Source: Actinomycetes bacterium
GTDB lineage: Bacteria > Actinomycetota > Acidimicrobiia > Acidimicrobiales > Bog-793
Length of the DNA stretch: 64,000 bases
Direction: 5' to 3'
NCBI GenBank assembly: GCA_021798985.1
Contig: JAJZBI010000004.1
Coordinates: 1-64,000, forward strand
A program made the translations under genes and the position numbers. Under the pieces are notes generated by a model that worked only from the letters and a program-made list of their open reading frames with translations, did not search any database and was not told the DNA's origin. Below are positions 25,546-34,317 of the stretch, in pieces; within the stretch, counting starts at the first letter, position 1, and each line of letters opens with the position of its first letter.

Positions 25546-26687
25546 CCATGTCGGCGGTCCAGGGCTGGATGTCGGAGATCCAGTCCACGATGAGCGGCCT
25601 CGGCGCCGCCTTGTCGGCGGCCGCGCCGACGGGCAACTTCGCCTCGGTGCTTCAGAGCGCGCTCGAGGTGCTGGCGAGCCCGATCGATGCCGCCGGCCTC
25701 AATGCGCCGAGCACCCCGGCCGCCCCGACGTCCTCCTCCCCACTGCCCTTCGCAAACACGACGCCGGCGACGAGCGCGGCGGGCACGCCGAGCGGGACCG
25801 CGGTCGTGAATACGGCCGAGCAGTTCCTCGGCGTCCCCTATCTCTGGGGCGGCACGACCCCCGCGGGCTTCGACTGCTCGGGGCTCGTGCAGTACGTCTA
25901 TGCAAAGCTCGGCGTCTCCCTGCCGCGCACGAGCGAGGAGCAGGCGCTCGTCGGCACGCCGGTCGCCAGCCTCGCCCAGGCCCAGCCGGGCGACCTCGTC
26001 TTTTACGCCGGGAGCGACGGGACGCCGAGCGCGCCCGGCCACGTCGGCATCTACATCGGCAACGGCCAGATGATCGACGCCCCCTACACCGGTGCCGACG
26101 TCCGCATCGACCCGGTCGGCACGCCCGTCGCCATCCGCCGCGTCCTTTCCCAGGCCGCAGCGGCGACAACCTTCGCCGGACTGCAGCCCGCCGGTGGCGC
26201 CGCGGCGCCGAGCGCGAGCACGCCGGTGCCGAGCAACCTCGCGCCGCTGTTTTTGGCCGCGGCCGCCAAGTACCAGGTGCCCGTGAGCGTGCTCACCGCG
26301 ATGGCCCAGCAAGAGTCCGGATACACCACCACGGCAATCAGCAGCGCCGGAGCGGAGGGTCTCATGCAGCTCATGCCACAGACCGCAAGCTCGCTCGGGA
26401 TCGACCCCTTCGATCCCGCGCAGGCGATCGATGGGGCGGCCCAGCTGATGTCGGGCTACCTGAAGCAGTTCGGCTCGCTGGCCGAGGCGCTGGCGGCCTA
26501 CAACGCCGGGCCGGCCGCCGTCACCCGCTACGGCGGGGTCCCCCCCTACGCCCAGACCCAGGCCTATGTCTCCCAGATCCTCGCCCGCCTGGGCCAGGCC
26601 CCCGCCACCGCCACGACGGGCCCGGCCAGCCCAAGCCCCTCGGCGACGCCCGCCGGCATCCGAGCGAGCGCGGCGGTCGGCGCATGA
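25542..26687 (+). CDS. Flagellar peptidoglycan hydrolase: NlpC/P60 plus lytic transglycosylase
   Basis: A 381-aa two-domain wall hydrolase. Residues about 85-200 form an NlpC/P60 endopeptidase with the nucleophile Cys112 in FDCSGLVQYVY and the catalytic His in APGHVGIYIG. Residues about 230-355 form an SLT lytic transglycosylase with Glu258 in QQESGY and the GLMQLMPQTA motif. No signal peptide is visible, so export through the flagellar gate is likely. Coupled to fliJ and fliK by ATGA overlaps, it occupies the role FlgJ has in other bacteria: opening the wall for the rod. The combination of an endopeptidase and a glycan-cleaving domain in one flagellar protein is unusual. Confidence 0.88.
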   Translation: MTMSAVQGWMSEIQSTMSGLGAALSAAAPTGNFASVLQSALEVLASPIDAAGLNAPSTPAAPTSSSPLPFANTTPATSAAGTPSGTAVVNTAEQFLGVPYLWGGTTPAGFDCSGLVQYVYAKLGVSLPRTSEEQALVGTPVASLAQAQPGDLVFYAGSDGTPSAPGHVGIYIGNGQMIDAPYTGADVRIDPVGTPVAIRRVLSQAAAATTFAGLQPAGGAAAPSASTPVPSNLAPLFLAAAAKYQVPVSVLTAMAQQESGYTTTAISSAGAEGLMQLMPQTASSLGIDPFDPAQAIDGAAQLMSGYLKQFGSLAEALAAYNAGPAAVTRYGGVPPYAQTQAYVSQILARLGQAPATATTGPASPSPSATPAGIRASAAVGA

Positions 26688-28318
26688 AGGGCCTCAACGC
26701 CCTGCGATCGGGCGCGCCGGACGCGCCGAGCCGGCCGGCGTCGAGCAACAGCGCGAGCTCCCAAGCCGGTGGGTTCTCGAGCGTGCTCGCCGCCCAGTCG
26801 GGACCACCAGCACCCGCCGCGGCCAACGACGGCAGCGGCGGCGGCCAAGCCGGCGGCTCGCCGGACCCCCAGGCCGGCGCCGACACCGCCGGCGCGAACA
26901 CGTCGCAAACAGCGGGTCCGACCGGCGCGCCATCGAACAGAACCGCGGGGGCGCCCGAGGCCGGCAACGCCAGCACCCCCACCCCACCGACCAGCACGGC
27001 GCTCAGCGTGCTGCTCGCGCTGCGCGCAGCCGGTGGGGCCCTCCCCGACCTCAGCGGCCCGGGCGCGCCCGGCACGACCGACGCGCAGGGCAGCACCGGT
27101 GGGCACGGCAAGGGCCACCAGGCGGACGCGGCGAGCAGTGCGCCGAATGGGAGCGGCCTGCTCGCCGCCATGGCGGCCCAGGCGGCCAGCACGGGGGCGC
27201 CCGGAAGCATCGCAGCCTGGAGCGCTGCCAGTGCCAAGGCGGCACCGGGCGCATCGGATGGAGCCGGGGCGATCGCCGGTGCAGCGGGCACCGGTGCGAC
27301 GAGCGCGAGCACCGCGACCGCCGGAGCGAGCGCTGGTGCCGGGACCGGCGCACAACGCAGCACCGACAGGGCAACAGCGAGCCGCTCGACCTCGACGGGC
27401 GAGGGCACCAAAGCCGGACCCGCCAGCTTCGCGGCGCTGAGCGGCGCCGCCGGCAGCCCCCCCGACCACGGCGCAACCCACCACACCGGCCACCTGGCCG
27501 CTGCCGAGACGGGCGCGAATACTGCTGGCGGCTCGGGCAGCACAGCCCAAGCCTCGAGCGGCCCCGCGTCCTCGAGCGCCGACACCGCCGCAGCGGGCGG
27601 CGCAACCTCGCCCGGCCTTGCCCCCGACGCGCCAGCACCCAAAGCGGCCGCAACGGGCATCACGAACGCGACGATCGGGCAGGCCGCCAAGGCGGACGCA
27701 CCAGGCACGCCAAGTGCCGGCCAGACGGCGCCGCAAGCCCAGGGCCCCGCGCTCGGTGCCCTCGGCGCCCCGAGTGCCTTCGGCCTCCCCGCCGCTCCCA
27801 CGCACGGCGCCGTCGCCACCGGCGCGCCGAGCCCTGGCGTGCCGTCTGCGGCGGCGAACCAGCTGCCTGGGGTCGCCAGCCAGCTCGTCTCGGTGCTGAA
27901 CCCGTTGCGGGTCAGCCCCGGCGGCACCCAGTCGATCACGCTCGTGCTCCATCCCGAGTCGCTCGGGGACGTTAGGGCTACCGTGACCGCAACCAGCAAC
28001 GAAGTCGTGGTGCGCCTCGCCGCCTCGACGAGCGCTGGAACCGAGGCCCTGCGGGCCGCGTTGCCCACCTTGCACAGCGATTTGCGCGACGTCCGCCAGC
28101 GCGCCGTCGTGGTGCTGGCGGACGCCAATCCAAACGGTGGCGCGTTCGGTGGTGCCTTCGGTGGCCAGAACCCCGCCGCCTACCAACAAGGCGCCCGCAC
28201 CACCCAGACGAGCCGCCTCGCGCCGAGCGCCGTGCCCACCCCGGCACCGGCGAGCGCCGAGCCCGTCATCACCGCGACGCGCGCCGCCACGGACCGCCTC
28301 CTTGACGTTCGCATCTAG
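26684..28318 (+). CDS. fliK: Flagellar hook-length control protein FliK
   Basis: A 544-aa protein made of about 400 residues of Ala/Gly/Ser/Thr/Pro low-complexity sequence, expected to be extended, and a folded C-terminal hook-length domain at about residues 405-485. The core RVSPGGTQSITLVLHPESLG followed by VRATVTAT matches Flg_hook, with the LxPExLGxVxV pattern. Position between the wall hydrolase and flgD fits. It is secreted during hook growth, measures hook length and switches FlhB specificity. The low-complexity part leaves long open frames on the other strand that are not genes. Confidence 0.92.
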   Translation: MKGLNALRSGAPDAPSRPASSNSASSQAGGFSSVLAAQSGPPAPAAANDGSGGGQAGGSPDPQAGADTAGANTSQTAGPTGAPSNRTAGAPEAGNASTPTPPTSTALSVLLALRAAGGALPDLSGPGAPGTTDAQGSTGGHGKGHQADAASSAPNGSGLLAAMAAQAASTGAPGSIAAWSAASAKAAPGASDGAGAIAGAAGTGATSASTATAGASAGAGTGAQRSTDRATASRSTSTGEGTKAGPASFAALSGAAGSPPDHGATHHTGHLAAAETGANTAGGSGSTAQASSGPASSSADTAAAGGATSPGLAPDAPAPKAAATGITNATIGQAAKADAPGTPSAGQTAPQAQGPALGALGAPSAFGLPAAPTHGAVATGAPSPGVPSAAANQLPGVASQLVSVLNPLRVSPGGTQSITLVLHPESLGDVRATVTATSNEVVVRLAASTSAGTEALRAALPTLHSDLRDVRQRAVVVLADANPNGGAFGGAFGGQNPAAYQQGARTTQTSRLAPSAVPTPAPASAEPVITATRAATDRLLDVRI

Positions 28319-28327
28319 GAGATCTCG

Positions 28328-29218
28328 ATGAGCTACCTCGACGCCGTCCAGTTCCCGTCCCTCGTTGGCCAGTTGTCGATGGCCGCGGCGACCAACAACG
28401 CCACGGGCGGAACCAACGCCGCAGGCGCCAACGGGACCGCCACCACCTCCAACGCGAGCGGGGCGAGCGCAGCGGGGGGCAGCTCGAATTCGACATTGAG
28501 CCCGAACGAGCTCAACCAGCTCTCCAATCCGCAGCTCTTCTTGCAGCTGCTCGTCGCCGAGCTGCAGAACCAGGACCCAACCAACCCGATGAACCCGAGC
28601 ACGATCTTGTCCCAGACGGCCAACCTCTCCCAGATGGAGGCCGTGAACTCGATGACCACGGCCATCGCGGCCGAGCAGCACGCGACCCAGACGAGCGAAG
28701 CGGCCGGACTGATCGGCCAGACGGTCACCGCCAGCGTCAACAAGACGCCCCTCATCGGCAAGGTCAGCCAGGTCCAGCTGAACAGCAATGGCACCCCGAC
28801 GCTCGTGATCGATGGCACCGCCGTGCCGCTGTCCGCCGTCACCGCCATCGGCGTGGCCCCGACTGGCGGCACGGCCGCGACCGCCCCGGCCTCCGGCACC
28901 GGCGCGACCAGCGGAACGCCCAGCACCGGCACCTCGACCCAAGCGGCGTCGACCTCGACGGCCGGCGCGCAAAGCAGCGGAACGAGCGCGGGCGCTCCGA
29001 GGGGCACCCTCGGCACCGGAACCAGCACCTCGACCACCGCTGCGTCGACGTCCAGCGGTACCGTGCCGACCTCGACCAGCACCGCTGGGAGCAGCGCCAC
29101 GAGCACCGGCGCGACCAGTGCAGCGCCGAGCGCCGGCACCACAACCTCTGGCGACACGGGCACGTCGAGCGTCGCGACGTCCTCGACCGGCTCCGCCGGA
29201 ACCGGCACCGGCGCCTAG
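28328..29218 (+). CDS. flgD: Hook cap protein FlgD with Ser/Thr-rich tail
   Basis: A 296-aa hook scaffolding protein. The core signature LFLQLLVAELQNQDPTNPMN is at about residues 70-90, followed by the LSQMEAVNSM helix and the start of a beta domain (VTASVNKTPLIGKVSQV). The last 100 residues are almost only Thr, Ser, Ala and Gly, instead of the usual C-terminal Ig-like FlgD domain. An AGGAG site lies before the ATG. It is required for FlgE polymerisation. Confidence 0.92.
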   Translation: MSYLDAVQFPSLVGQLSMAAATNNATGGTNAAGANGTATTSNASGASAAGGSSNSTLSPNELNQLSNPQLFLQLLVAELQNQDPTNPMNPSTILSQTANLSQMEAVNSMTTAIAAEQHATQTSEAAGLIGQTVTASVNKTPLIGKVSQVQLNSNGTPTLVIDGTAVPLSAVTAIGVAPTGGTAATAPASGTGATSGTPSTGTSTQAASTSTAGAQSSGTSAGAPRGTLGTGTSTSTTAASTSSGTVPTSTSTAGSSATSTGATSAAPSAGTTTSGDTGTSSVATSSTGSAGTGTGA

Positions 29219-29277
29219 GCGCCCCGGCGTCACAGCACTCATCGTCGTTCTTGATCATCACCTGAAGGAGCAAGGCA

Positions 29278-30633
29278 ATGACCCAGCAGTCGATCCTGTC
29301 GGCGGTGTCCGGGATCCAGTCGAACCAGACCTATCTCGACAGCATCGCCAACAACATCGCCAACGTGAACACCAACGGCTACAAGTCCGAGAGCGTGCAG
29401 TTCCAAGACCTGCTCGCCCAGCAGCTGACCGGCGCGTCGGCCCCCACCGCGACGGCCGGTGGTGTGGACCCGATCGCGATCGGCTCTGGAGTACAGATCG
29501 GCACGACGCAGCTGAACTTGAACGAGGGATCCCTCGAGACCACCGGACAGGCGACCGACGTCGCGATCGACGGCAACGGCTACCTCGTGGTCAACAACAA
29601 CGGCCAGCAGCTCTACACCCGCGACGGCGCGCTCACCCAGGACGCCAACGGCAACCTCGTGACTGCCTCGGGCGGCCTCGTGCAGGGCTGGATGGCCAAC
29701 GGCTCGGGCACCGTCAACAACAGCGCGCCCATCGGCAACATCAAGATCCCGACGGGTGAGTCGATCGGCGCGACGCCGAGCACGACCTTCACCCTCGGCG
29801 GCAACCTGCCTGCCTGGAGCGGCAGCGCCACAGCCACCCCGCCGACGGTGACCACCACGCTCAACGGCTACGACGCCCTCGGCGATGCGATTCCGGTCAC
29901 GCTGACCTTCACCGGCGTGCCAGGACACACGAACACCTATACGGTCCAGGGATCAATCCCCAACCAAAGCGGCAGCGGGCCCAACCCGACGCCGCTATGG
30001 AGTTCCCCGCAGCAGATTGCGTTCACGAGCTCCGGCCAGCTTGACCCGACAAATAGCTCCCCGCAGCTTAACTTGAATCCAGATGGCTCCTACTCGCTGG
30101 CGAGCATCCCCGTGACCACGCTGACGGGTGCAGGTTACAACTTCCCGACCGATGTCCCCGGCACCACAACCCCCCTCACCTGGTCGTTCAACCTACCCGC
30201 GCCCAACAGCGCCGGGGCGGTAACCCAATATGCGTCGTCCTCGAGCCTCCAACTCCAGGGGACCGACGGGCACACCTCGGGCACCCTGTCCGGCTTCTCC
30301 ATCGCCAAGGACGGCACGATCACCGGGTCGTTCTCCAACGGGACCACGCTCGCGCTCGGTCAGATCGCGCTCGCCGACTTCGCGAACCCCGGTGGGCTCG
30401 CGGACCAAGGTGGCGGCCTGTACTCCTCGAGTCCGAACTCCGGCCAGCCGCTGATCGGCGTGCCGGGCGCCGGGGCGCGCGGCCAGCTGCTCGGCGGCCA
30501 GCTCGAGCAGTCCAACGTCGACCTCGGCACCGAACTCACCAACCTGATCAACGCGCAGGAGGCCTACACCGCGAACACCAAGGTGCTCACGGCCACCAAC
30601 GCCGTGATCCAGGCGCTCGAGGCGGTCCAGTGA
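29278..30633 (+). CDS. flgE: Flagellar hook protein FlgE
   Basis: A 451-aa hook subunit. The N-terminal rod/hook signature (IQSNQTYLDSIANNIANVNT, then NGYKSE) and the C-terminal helix (ELTNLINAQEAYTANTKVLT) flank hook-specific beta domains, which makes it FlgE and not FlgF or FlgG. GAAGGAG lies just before the ATG. DNA of the middle part (about 29,930-30,260) looks less GC-biased than its neighbours, with rare codons such as ATA, TTA and CTA-type choices. It overlaps fliM as GTGA. Confidence 0.94.
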   Translation: MTQQSILSAVSGIQSNQTYLDSIANNIANVNTNGYKSESVQFQDLLAQQLTGASAPTATAGGVDPIAIGSGVQIGTTQLNLNEGSLETTGQATDVAIDGNGYLVVNNNGQQLYTRDGALTQDANGNLVTASGGLVQGWMANGSGTVNNSAPIGNIKIPTGESIGATPSTTFTLGGNLPAWSGSATATPPTVTTTLNGYDALGDAIPVTLTFTGVPGHTNTYTVQGSIPNQSGSGPNPTPLWSSPQQIAFTSSGQLDPTNSSPQLNLNPDGSYSLASIPVTTLTGAGYNFPTDVPGTTTPLTWSFNLPAPNSAGAVTQYASSSSLQLQGTDGHTSGTLSGFSIAKDGTITGSFSNGTTLALGQIALADFANPGGLADQGGGLYSSSPNSGQPLIGVPGAGARGQLLGGQLEQSNVDLGTELTNLINAQEAYTANTKVLTATNAVIQALEAVQ

Positions 30634-31592
30634 GCCAGGGCGCGGCGACGGGCGCGGCGCTGCGGGCGAACACCTCGAGCCCCGTCGTCGTCGACGTCGC
30701 GGCACGCGCCCGCCCCTTCGACTTGCGGCGCCAGGAGACCATCGAGCGCGCCCGGCTGCGGAGCCTGCAGCCGATGCTCGAGAGCGTCGGCCACCGCATC
30801 GGCAGCTCGCTGACCTTGTCGCTTCGCCAGCCGGTGCGCGCCGAGCTCGGCGGGCTCGACCAACTCAGCTGGGAGGACTACTCGAGCCAACTGCCCGAGC
30901 CGACGTTCTTGTCCACCGCGGTCTTCCTTCCCCACGAGGGTCGGGCGATCTTGCACCTGCCGGTGCAGTTGACCTTCCTCGCGATCGACTACTACCTCGG
31001 TGGTGACGGCCTCGTGCAACCCCAGCGCGACGGCCTGACCGACATCGAGCGCACCGTGATCGGCGGGCTGGTCGACGACGTCTGGAAGGAGATCCCCCAG
31101 CCGTTCGCCACCTTCGCGCCCCTGAACCCGGCGATGATCACCACCGCCAACAGCTCGCTCCTCATCCAGGTCGGCAGCCCGAGCGCCCTCTATCTCGTGG
31201 TGCGGATCAACCTCACCGTCGGGGACCACGACCCCAAAGAGATCCAGCTGTGCCTCCCGGCCGCCTTGGTGCTCTCGTTGATCGAGCAGCTCGAGCGGCA
31301 CCAGAGCAACGGCACCAATGGGGGCATGGACCGCCGCCAGACCCGGCGCCGGCTGCTGTCGGCGCCCGTCGAACTGAAGGTCGCCTTCCCGCCGCTCGCG
31401 CTCACGCCGTCGGAGTTGTTGAGCCTCCAGGTGGGCGACGTCGTGCATATCGGCCAAATCGACCAAAACTTGCCCCAAGAACTTGATCTCACCGTCGAAG
31501 ACGTCGTTTATGGAACCGGGGTCATCGTGGAGAACGGCAAACGCCTCGCCTGCACGATCCTGACCAAGAAGGAGGACGTCGATGAGCGTTGA
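30630..31592 (+). CDS. fliM: Flagellar motor switch protein FliM
   Basis: A 320-aa C-ring protein with a CheC-like middle domain (LSWEDYSSQLPEPTFLSTAV; LTDIERTVIGGLVDDVWKEI) and a C-terminal SpoA/FliN-like domain (SLQVGDVVHI). The first 25 residues lack an obvious LSQxEIDALL CheY-binding motif; DLRRQETIERARLRSLQPML begins the conserved part. The CheY-P contact may therefore differ or involve FliN. It starts at GTG 30630 overlapping flgE and overlaps fliN by 11 bases. Confidence 0.95.
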   Translation: MSQGAATGAALRANTSSPVVVDVAARARPFDLRRQETIERARLRSLQPMLESVGHRIGSSLTLSLRQPVRAELGGLDQLSWEDYSSQLPEPTFLSTAVFLPHEGRAILHLPVQLTFLAIDYYLGGDGLVQPQRDGLTDIERTVIGGLVDDVWKEIPQPFATFAPLNPAMITTANSSLLIQVGSPSALYLVVRINLTVGDHDPKEIQLCLPAALVLSLIEQLERHQSNGTNGGMDRRQTRRRLLSAPVELKVAFPPLALTPSELLSLQVGDVVHIGQIDQNLPQELDLTVEDVVYGTGVIVENGKRLACTILTKKEDVDER

Positions 31593-31995
31593 GGATGGCG
31601 ACGATCTGTTGGTCGCCACGCGGCCAACCGGCACGCCGGTAATTCCGAGCCTGCCGGGTGAGCCCGACGGCTCCGCCCAGCTGCGCGTTGTCGAGCCAGC
31701 CCCCCAGCCCGGTGCCCCGAACGACGTCTCGCGAGCCGGCAGGATGCCAATCGAGGCACTCGGCGACGTCGAGCTCAAGGTTGAGGTCGTCCTCGGCCGG
31801 GCGCGCCTTCGTCTCCAAGAGCTCCTCGATGTCCGTCCCGGCCAAGCCGTCGAGCTCGACCGGGCCCGCAACGCACCGGTCGACGTCCTCGTCAACGGCA
31901 TGCTCTTTGCCCGCGGCGAGATCGTGGTGATCGACGACACCAACCTCGGCGTGCGCGTCAGCGAGGTCGTCGGCTCGGACCCGAAGGAGGCCTAG
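31582..31995 (+). CDS. fliN: Flagellar motor switch protein FliN
   Basis: A 137-aa C-ring protein. After about 55 residues of Pro-rich linker comes the SpoA domain: DVELKVEVVLGRARLRLQEL, then VDVLVNGMLFARGEIVVIDD and LGVRVSEVV, all conserved in FliN. There is no CheC/FliY-type phosphatase domain. It overlaps fliM by 11 bases and is followed two bases later by fliO. It forms the base of the C ring and docks FliH-FliI. Confidence 0.95.
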   Translation: MSVEDGDDLLVATRPTGTPVIPSLPGEPDGSAQLRVVEPAPQPGAPNDVSRAGRMPIEALGDVELKVEVVLGRARLRLQELLDVRPGQAVELDRARNAPVDVLVNGMLFARGEIVVIDDTNLGVRVSEVVGSDPKEA

Positions 31996-31997
31996 CC

Positions 31998-32504
31998 ATG
32001 CCCACGCTGCTTGCCACGACCACCACGGCGCCCGACGTGTCGGTCGGCCACGCACTCTTGCAGATGGTGATCGCCCTTGCGGTGATCATCGCCAGCATCT
32101 ACGCGCTGAGCAAGGTGCTCGCCCGCCTGCGCAACGGCACGCCGCGCACCAAGCAGAAGGCGGCCGGCGGCCTGCAGGTGATCTCCCGCCAGCCGCTTGG
32201 CAAAGAGCTGTCGATCGCGACGGTCCGCTGGGGCGAGCGCGAGGTCCTCGTCGGCATCGCCGGCTCGAACATCACCTTCCTCAACGACGCCCGCAGCGAG
32301 GACGCCGGCAGCGAGGTCCTGGCGCGCCGCTCCGGCCCCGCCGGCCCGGCCGAGCAGCAGCTCGCTGCGGCCCAGCACTTCGCCGACTTCTCCCCCGCGC
32401 TCCTCGACGCGCTGAAGCCCGCAGGAGTCCCGGCCACCATCTCGCCGATCGGCCAGAAGCGCACGCTGCTCGACTCGCTGCGCGACGCCACCTTGCGCCA
32501 CTAG
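31998..32504 (+). CDS. fliO: Flagellar export gate assembly protein FliO
   Basis: A 168-aa protein with one membrane helix (about residues 20-42, LQMVIALAVIIASIYALSKV). A cytoplasmic domain follows with GGLQVISRQPLGKELSIATV and the VLVGIAGSNITFL strand typical of FliO/FliZ. GGAGG precedes the ATG. It acts as a scaffold for FliP assembly. The gap to fliP is the largest inside this part of the operon and contains a perfect palindrome. Confidence 0.9.
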   Translation: MPTLLATTTTAPDVSVGHALLQMVIALAVIIASIYALSKVLARLRNGTPRTKQKAAGGLQVISRQPLGKELSIATVRWGEREVLVGIAGSNITFLNDARSEDAGSEVLARRSGPAGPAEQQLAAAQHFADFSPALLDALKPAGVPATISPIGQKRTLLDSLRDATLRH

Positions 32505-32515
32505 GCGCTACCCAC

Positions 32516-32531
32516 CGCGCCAATTGGCGCG
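32516..32531. repeat. Perfect 16-bp palindrome in the fliO-fliP gap
   Basis: CGCGCCAATTGGCGCG, self-complementary over all 16 bases, in the 80-base gap before fliP. It has no loop, so it makes a poor RNA hairpin and a better protein-binding site. A second GC-rich inverted element (GACGGCGCCG/GGCGCCGT-like) follows at once. Function unknown. Confidence 0.7.
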
Positions 32532-32585
32532 ACGGCGCCGTTTGCGCCGTTCCTGAGTCTCCTCCTTGCGCAAGAAAGTGCCTTG

Positions 32586-33269
32586 ATGCTCCACGTCCTC
32601 GCGAGCGGCGCCGTCACGATCAACTTCGGTCATTCGCTGTCCAAGCCGTCGACGAGCATCCTCATCATCCTGGCGGGCACCGCGCTGTCCCTCGCGCCCT
32701 CGCTGCTCATCTTGTTGACGGGGTTCGTCCGCATCATCATCGTGCTCGGCCTCGCCCGCCAGGCCCTCGGGCTGCAGACGACGCCGCCGAACCAGGTGCT
32801 GGTGGGGATCGCCTTTTTCGTCTCGCTGTTTTTGATGGAGCCGACCCTCGCCCAGATCAACCACGTGGCGCTGCAGCCCTACCTGCACGGGGCGATGTCG
32901 GCGAGCTCGGCGATCCATCACGGGGAGATCCCGCTCAAGCACTGGATGCTGCGCCAGACCGGGTCCCAAGAGCTCGCCTTCACCTCCAAGGTGGCGCACC
33001 AGAACTTCCAGCGCCACGTGATGTCGACGCCGCTCGCGACGATCATCCCGGCGTTCTTGCTCACCCAACTAAAGAGCGCCTTCATCATCGGCTTCGTCAT
33101 CTTCGTGCCATTTCTCATCATCGACCTCGTGGTCTCGGCGACCTTGATGGCGATGGGCGTCGTGATGCTGCCGCCGACCCTGGTCTCCCTGCCCTTCAAA
33201 TTGCTGCTCTTCGTCCTCGTGAACGGATGGGTCCTGATCATGCAGACCTTGGTGACGAGCTTCCGATGA
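32586..33269 (+). CDS. fliP: Flagellar export gate protein FliP
   Basis: A 227-aa integral membrane subunit of the FliPQR export channel. Helix 1 follows SILIILAGTALSLAPSLLIL, and the diagnostic FVRIIIVLGLARQALGLQTT-PPNQVL region comes next. The C-terminal pair of helices contains FVPFLIIDLVVSATLMAMGV and ends with VNGWVLIMQTLVTSF. ATG 32586 is used; a TTG lies one codon upstream. It lacks a cleaved signal peptide, unlike FliP in many proteobacteria. Confidence 0.96.
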   Translation: MLHVLASGAVTINFGHSLSKPSTSILIILAGTALSLAPSLLILLTGFVRIIIVLGLARQALGLQTTPPNQVLVGIAFFVSLFLMEPTLAQINHVALQPYLHGAMSASSAIHHGEIPLKHWMLRQTGSQELAFTSKVAHQNFQRHVMSTPLATIIPAFLLTQLKSAFIIGFVIFVPFLIIDLVVSATLMAMGVVMLPPTLVSLPFKLLLFVLVNGWVLIMQTLVTSFR

Positions 33270-33541
33270 CCCAGGCCCAGATCCTCCAGATCGCGGCGGG
33301 GGCGATGATGACCGGGGCGAAGATCGCCGCGCCGATCGTGCTCGGGGCGATGGTGATCGGCCTCGTGGTGTCGCTGTTCCAATCGGTCACCCAGATCCAA
33401 GAACAGACGCTCACCTTCGTGCCAAAGCTCGTCGTCGTCGGCCTGATCATCGCGATCGCCGGGCACTGGATGCTCGGCCAGTTCGCGAGCTACACCGACT
33501 CGCTCTTCGCGACCGTCCCGCAGCTGCTCGCCAACGGCTGA
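33266..33541 (+). CDS. fliQ: Flagellar export gate protein FliQ
   Basis: A 91-aa protein with two membrane helices. The first (APIVLGAMVIGLVVSLFQSV) and the conserved loop TQIQEQTLTFVPKLVVVGLI leading into the second are typical FliQ. ATG 33266 overlaps the fliP stop. Four copies join five FliP and one FliR in the export channel. Confidence 0.95.
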   Translation: MTQAQILQIAAGAMMTGAKIAAPIVLGAMVIGLVVSLFQSVTQIQEQTLTFVPKLVVVGLIIAIAGHWMLGQFASYTDSLFATVPQLLANG

Positions 33542-33549
33542 GCCGCGCC

Positions 33550-34317
33550 GTGGCCTTCAGTTTCGACTACCGCTTCCTCATCGCCTACTTGTTGGTGATG
33601 GCCCGCGGGCTTGCCTGGCTGATGGTCGTCCCGCCCTTCTCGAACCGCCAGAGCGTCCCCCCGATGGTGACCATCGCCATCGCGAGCGGCCTCGCCTTTC
33701 TCATCGCCCCGACGCTGCCCGCCAGCCAGCTGCCCACCGACACCGCCGGGCTGATCGGCGCCCTCGTGATCAACGTCGTGACCGGGCTCGCGATCGGCTT
33801 CGTCGTCTTCTTGTTGATCTCGGCCGTGACGACGGCGGGCTCGCTGCTCGACCTGCTCGGCGGGCTCAACCTGCCCACCTCGATCGACCCCTTAAGCCTC
33901 GACCAGATCCCCGTCCTCGGCCAGTTCTACGAGCAGATCGCCGTGGTGCTCTTGTTCGTGAGCGGCGGATATCTGGCCGTGATCGACGGCTTCGTGCGCA
34001 GCTTTCGCGCGCCGGCGCTCTCGCTCGCTACTTTCGGGCGGCTCGACACCGTCCTCGTGCTCGACCTCGCCACCTACTTCCTCTCGGGCATCGAGATCGC
34101 TGCGCCCCTCCTCATCGTCTTGTTCGCCACCCAGATCGTCCTCGCGCTCCTCACCAAGGCCGCGCCCCAGGTCAACGTGTGGATCCTCGGTATGCCGCTG
34201 CAGGTCTTCTTGGCCATGATCCTCGTCGGCCTCGGCATCGCCGTCGTGCCGGACTTCCTCGGCAACCTCATCACCCGCGCCCTCGGGGACGCGAACGGGA
34301 TCTTGGTGGGCCACTGA
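33550..34317 (+). CDS. fliR: Flagellar export gate protein FliR
   Basis: A 255-aa protein with about six membrane helices. The start region MARGLAWLMVVPPFSNRQSV, the GLAIGFVVFLLISAVTTAGS segment and the late APQVNVWILGMPLQVFLAMI with the NxWxLGxP motif are characteristic. It begins at GTG 33550 and ends sharing one base with the flhB start (TGATG), so FliR and FlhB are probably translated together. Confidence 0.95.
   Translation: MAFSFDYRFLIAYLLVMARGLAWLMVVPPFSNRQSVPPMVTIAIASGLAFLIAPTLPASQLPTDTAGLIGALVINVVTGLAIGFVVFLLISAVTTAGSLLDLLGGLNLPTSIDPLSLDQIPVLGQFYEQIAVVLLFVSGGYLAVIDGFVRSFRAPALSLATFGRLDTVLVLDLATYFLSGIEIAAPLLIVLFATQIVLALLTKAAPQVNVWILGMPLQVFLAMILVGLGIAVVPDFLGNLITRALGDANGILVGH

Noticed and set aside
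26564-29242. 892-aa open frame antisense to fliK and flgD
   Set aside because: Low-complexity GC-rich DNA keeps the opposite frame open. The translation is Arg/Gly/Ala-rich with no family resemblance, and fliK and flgD are clear on the plus strand.
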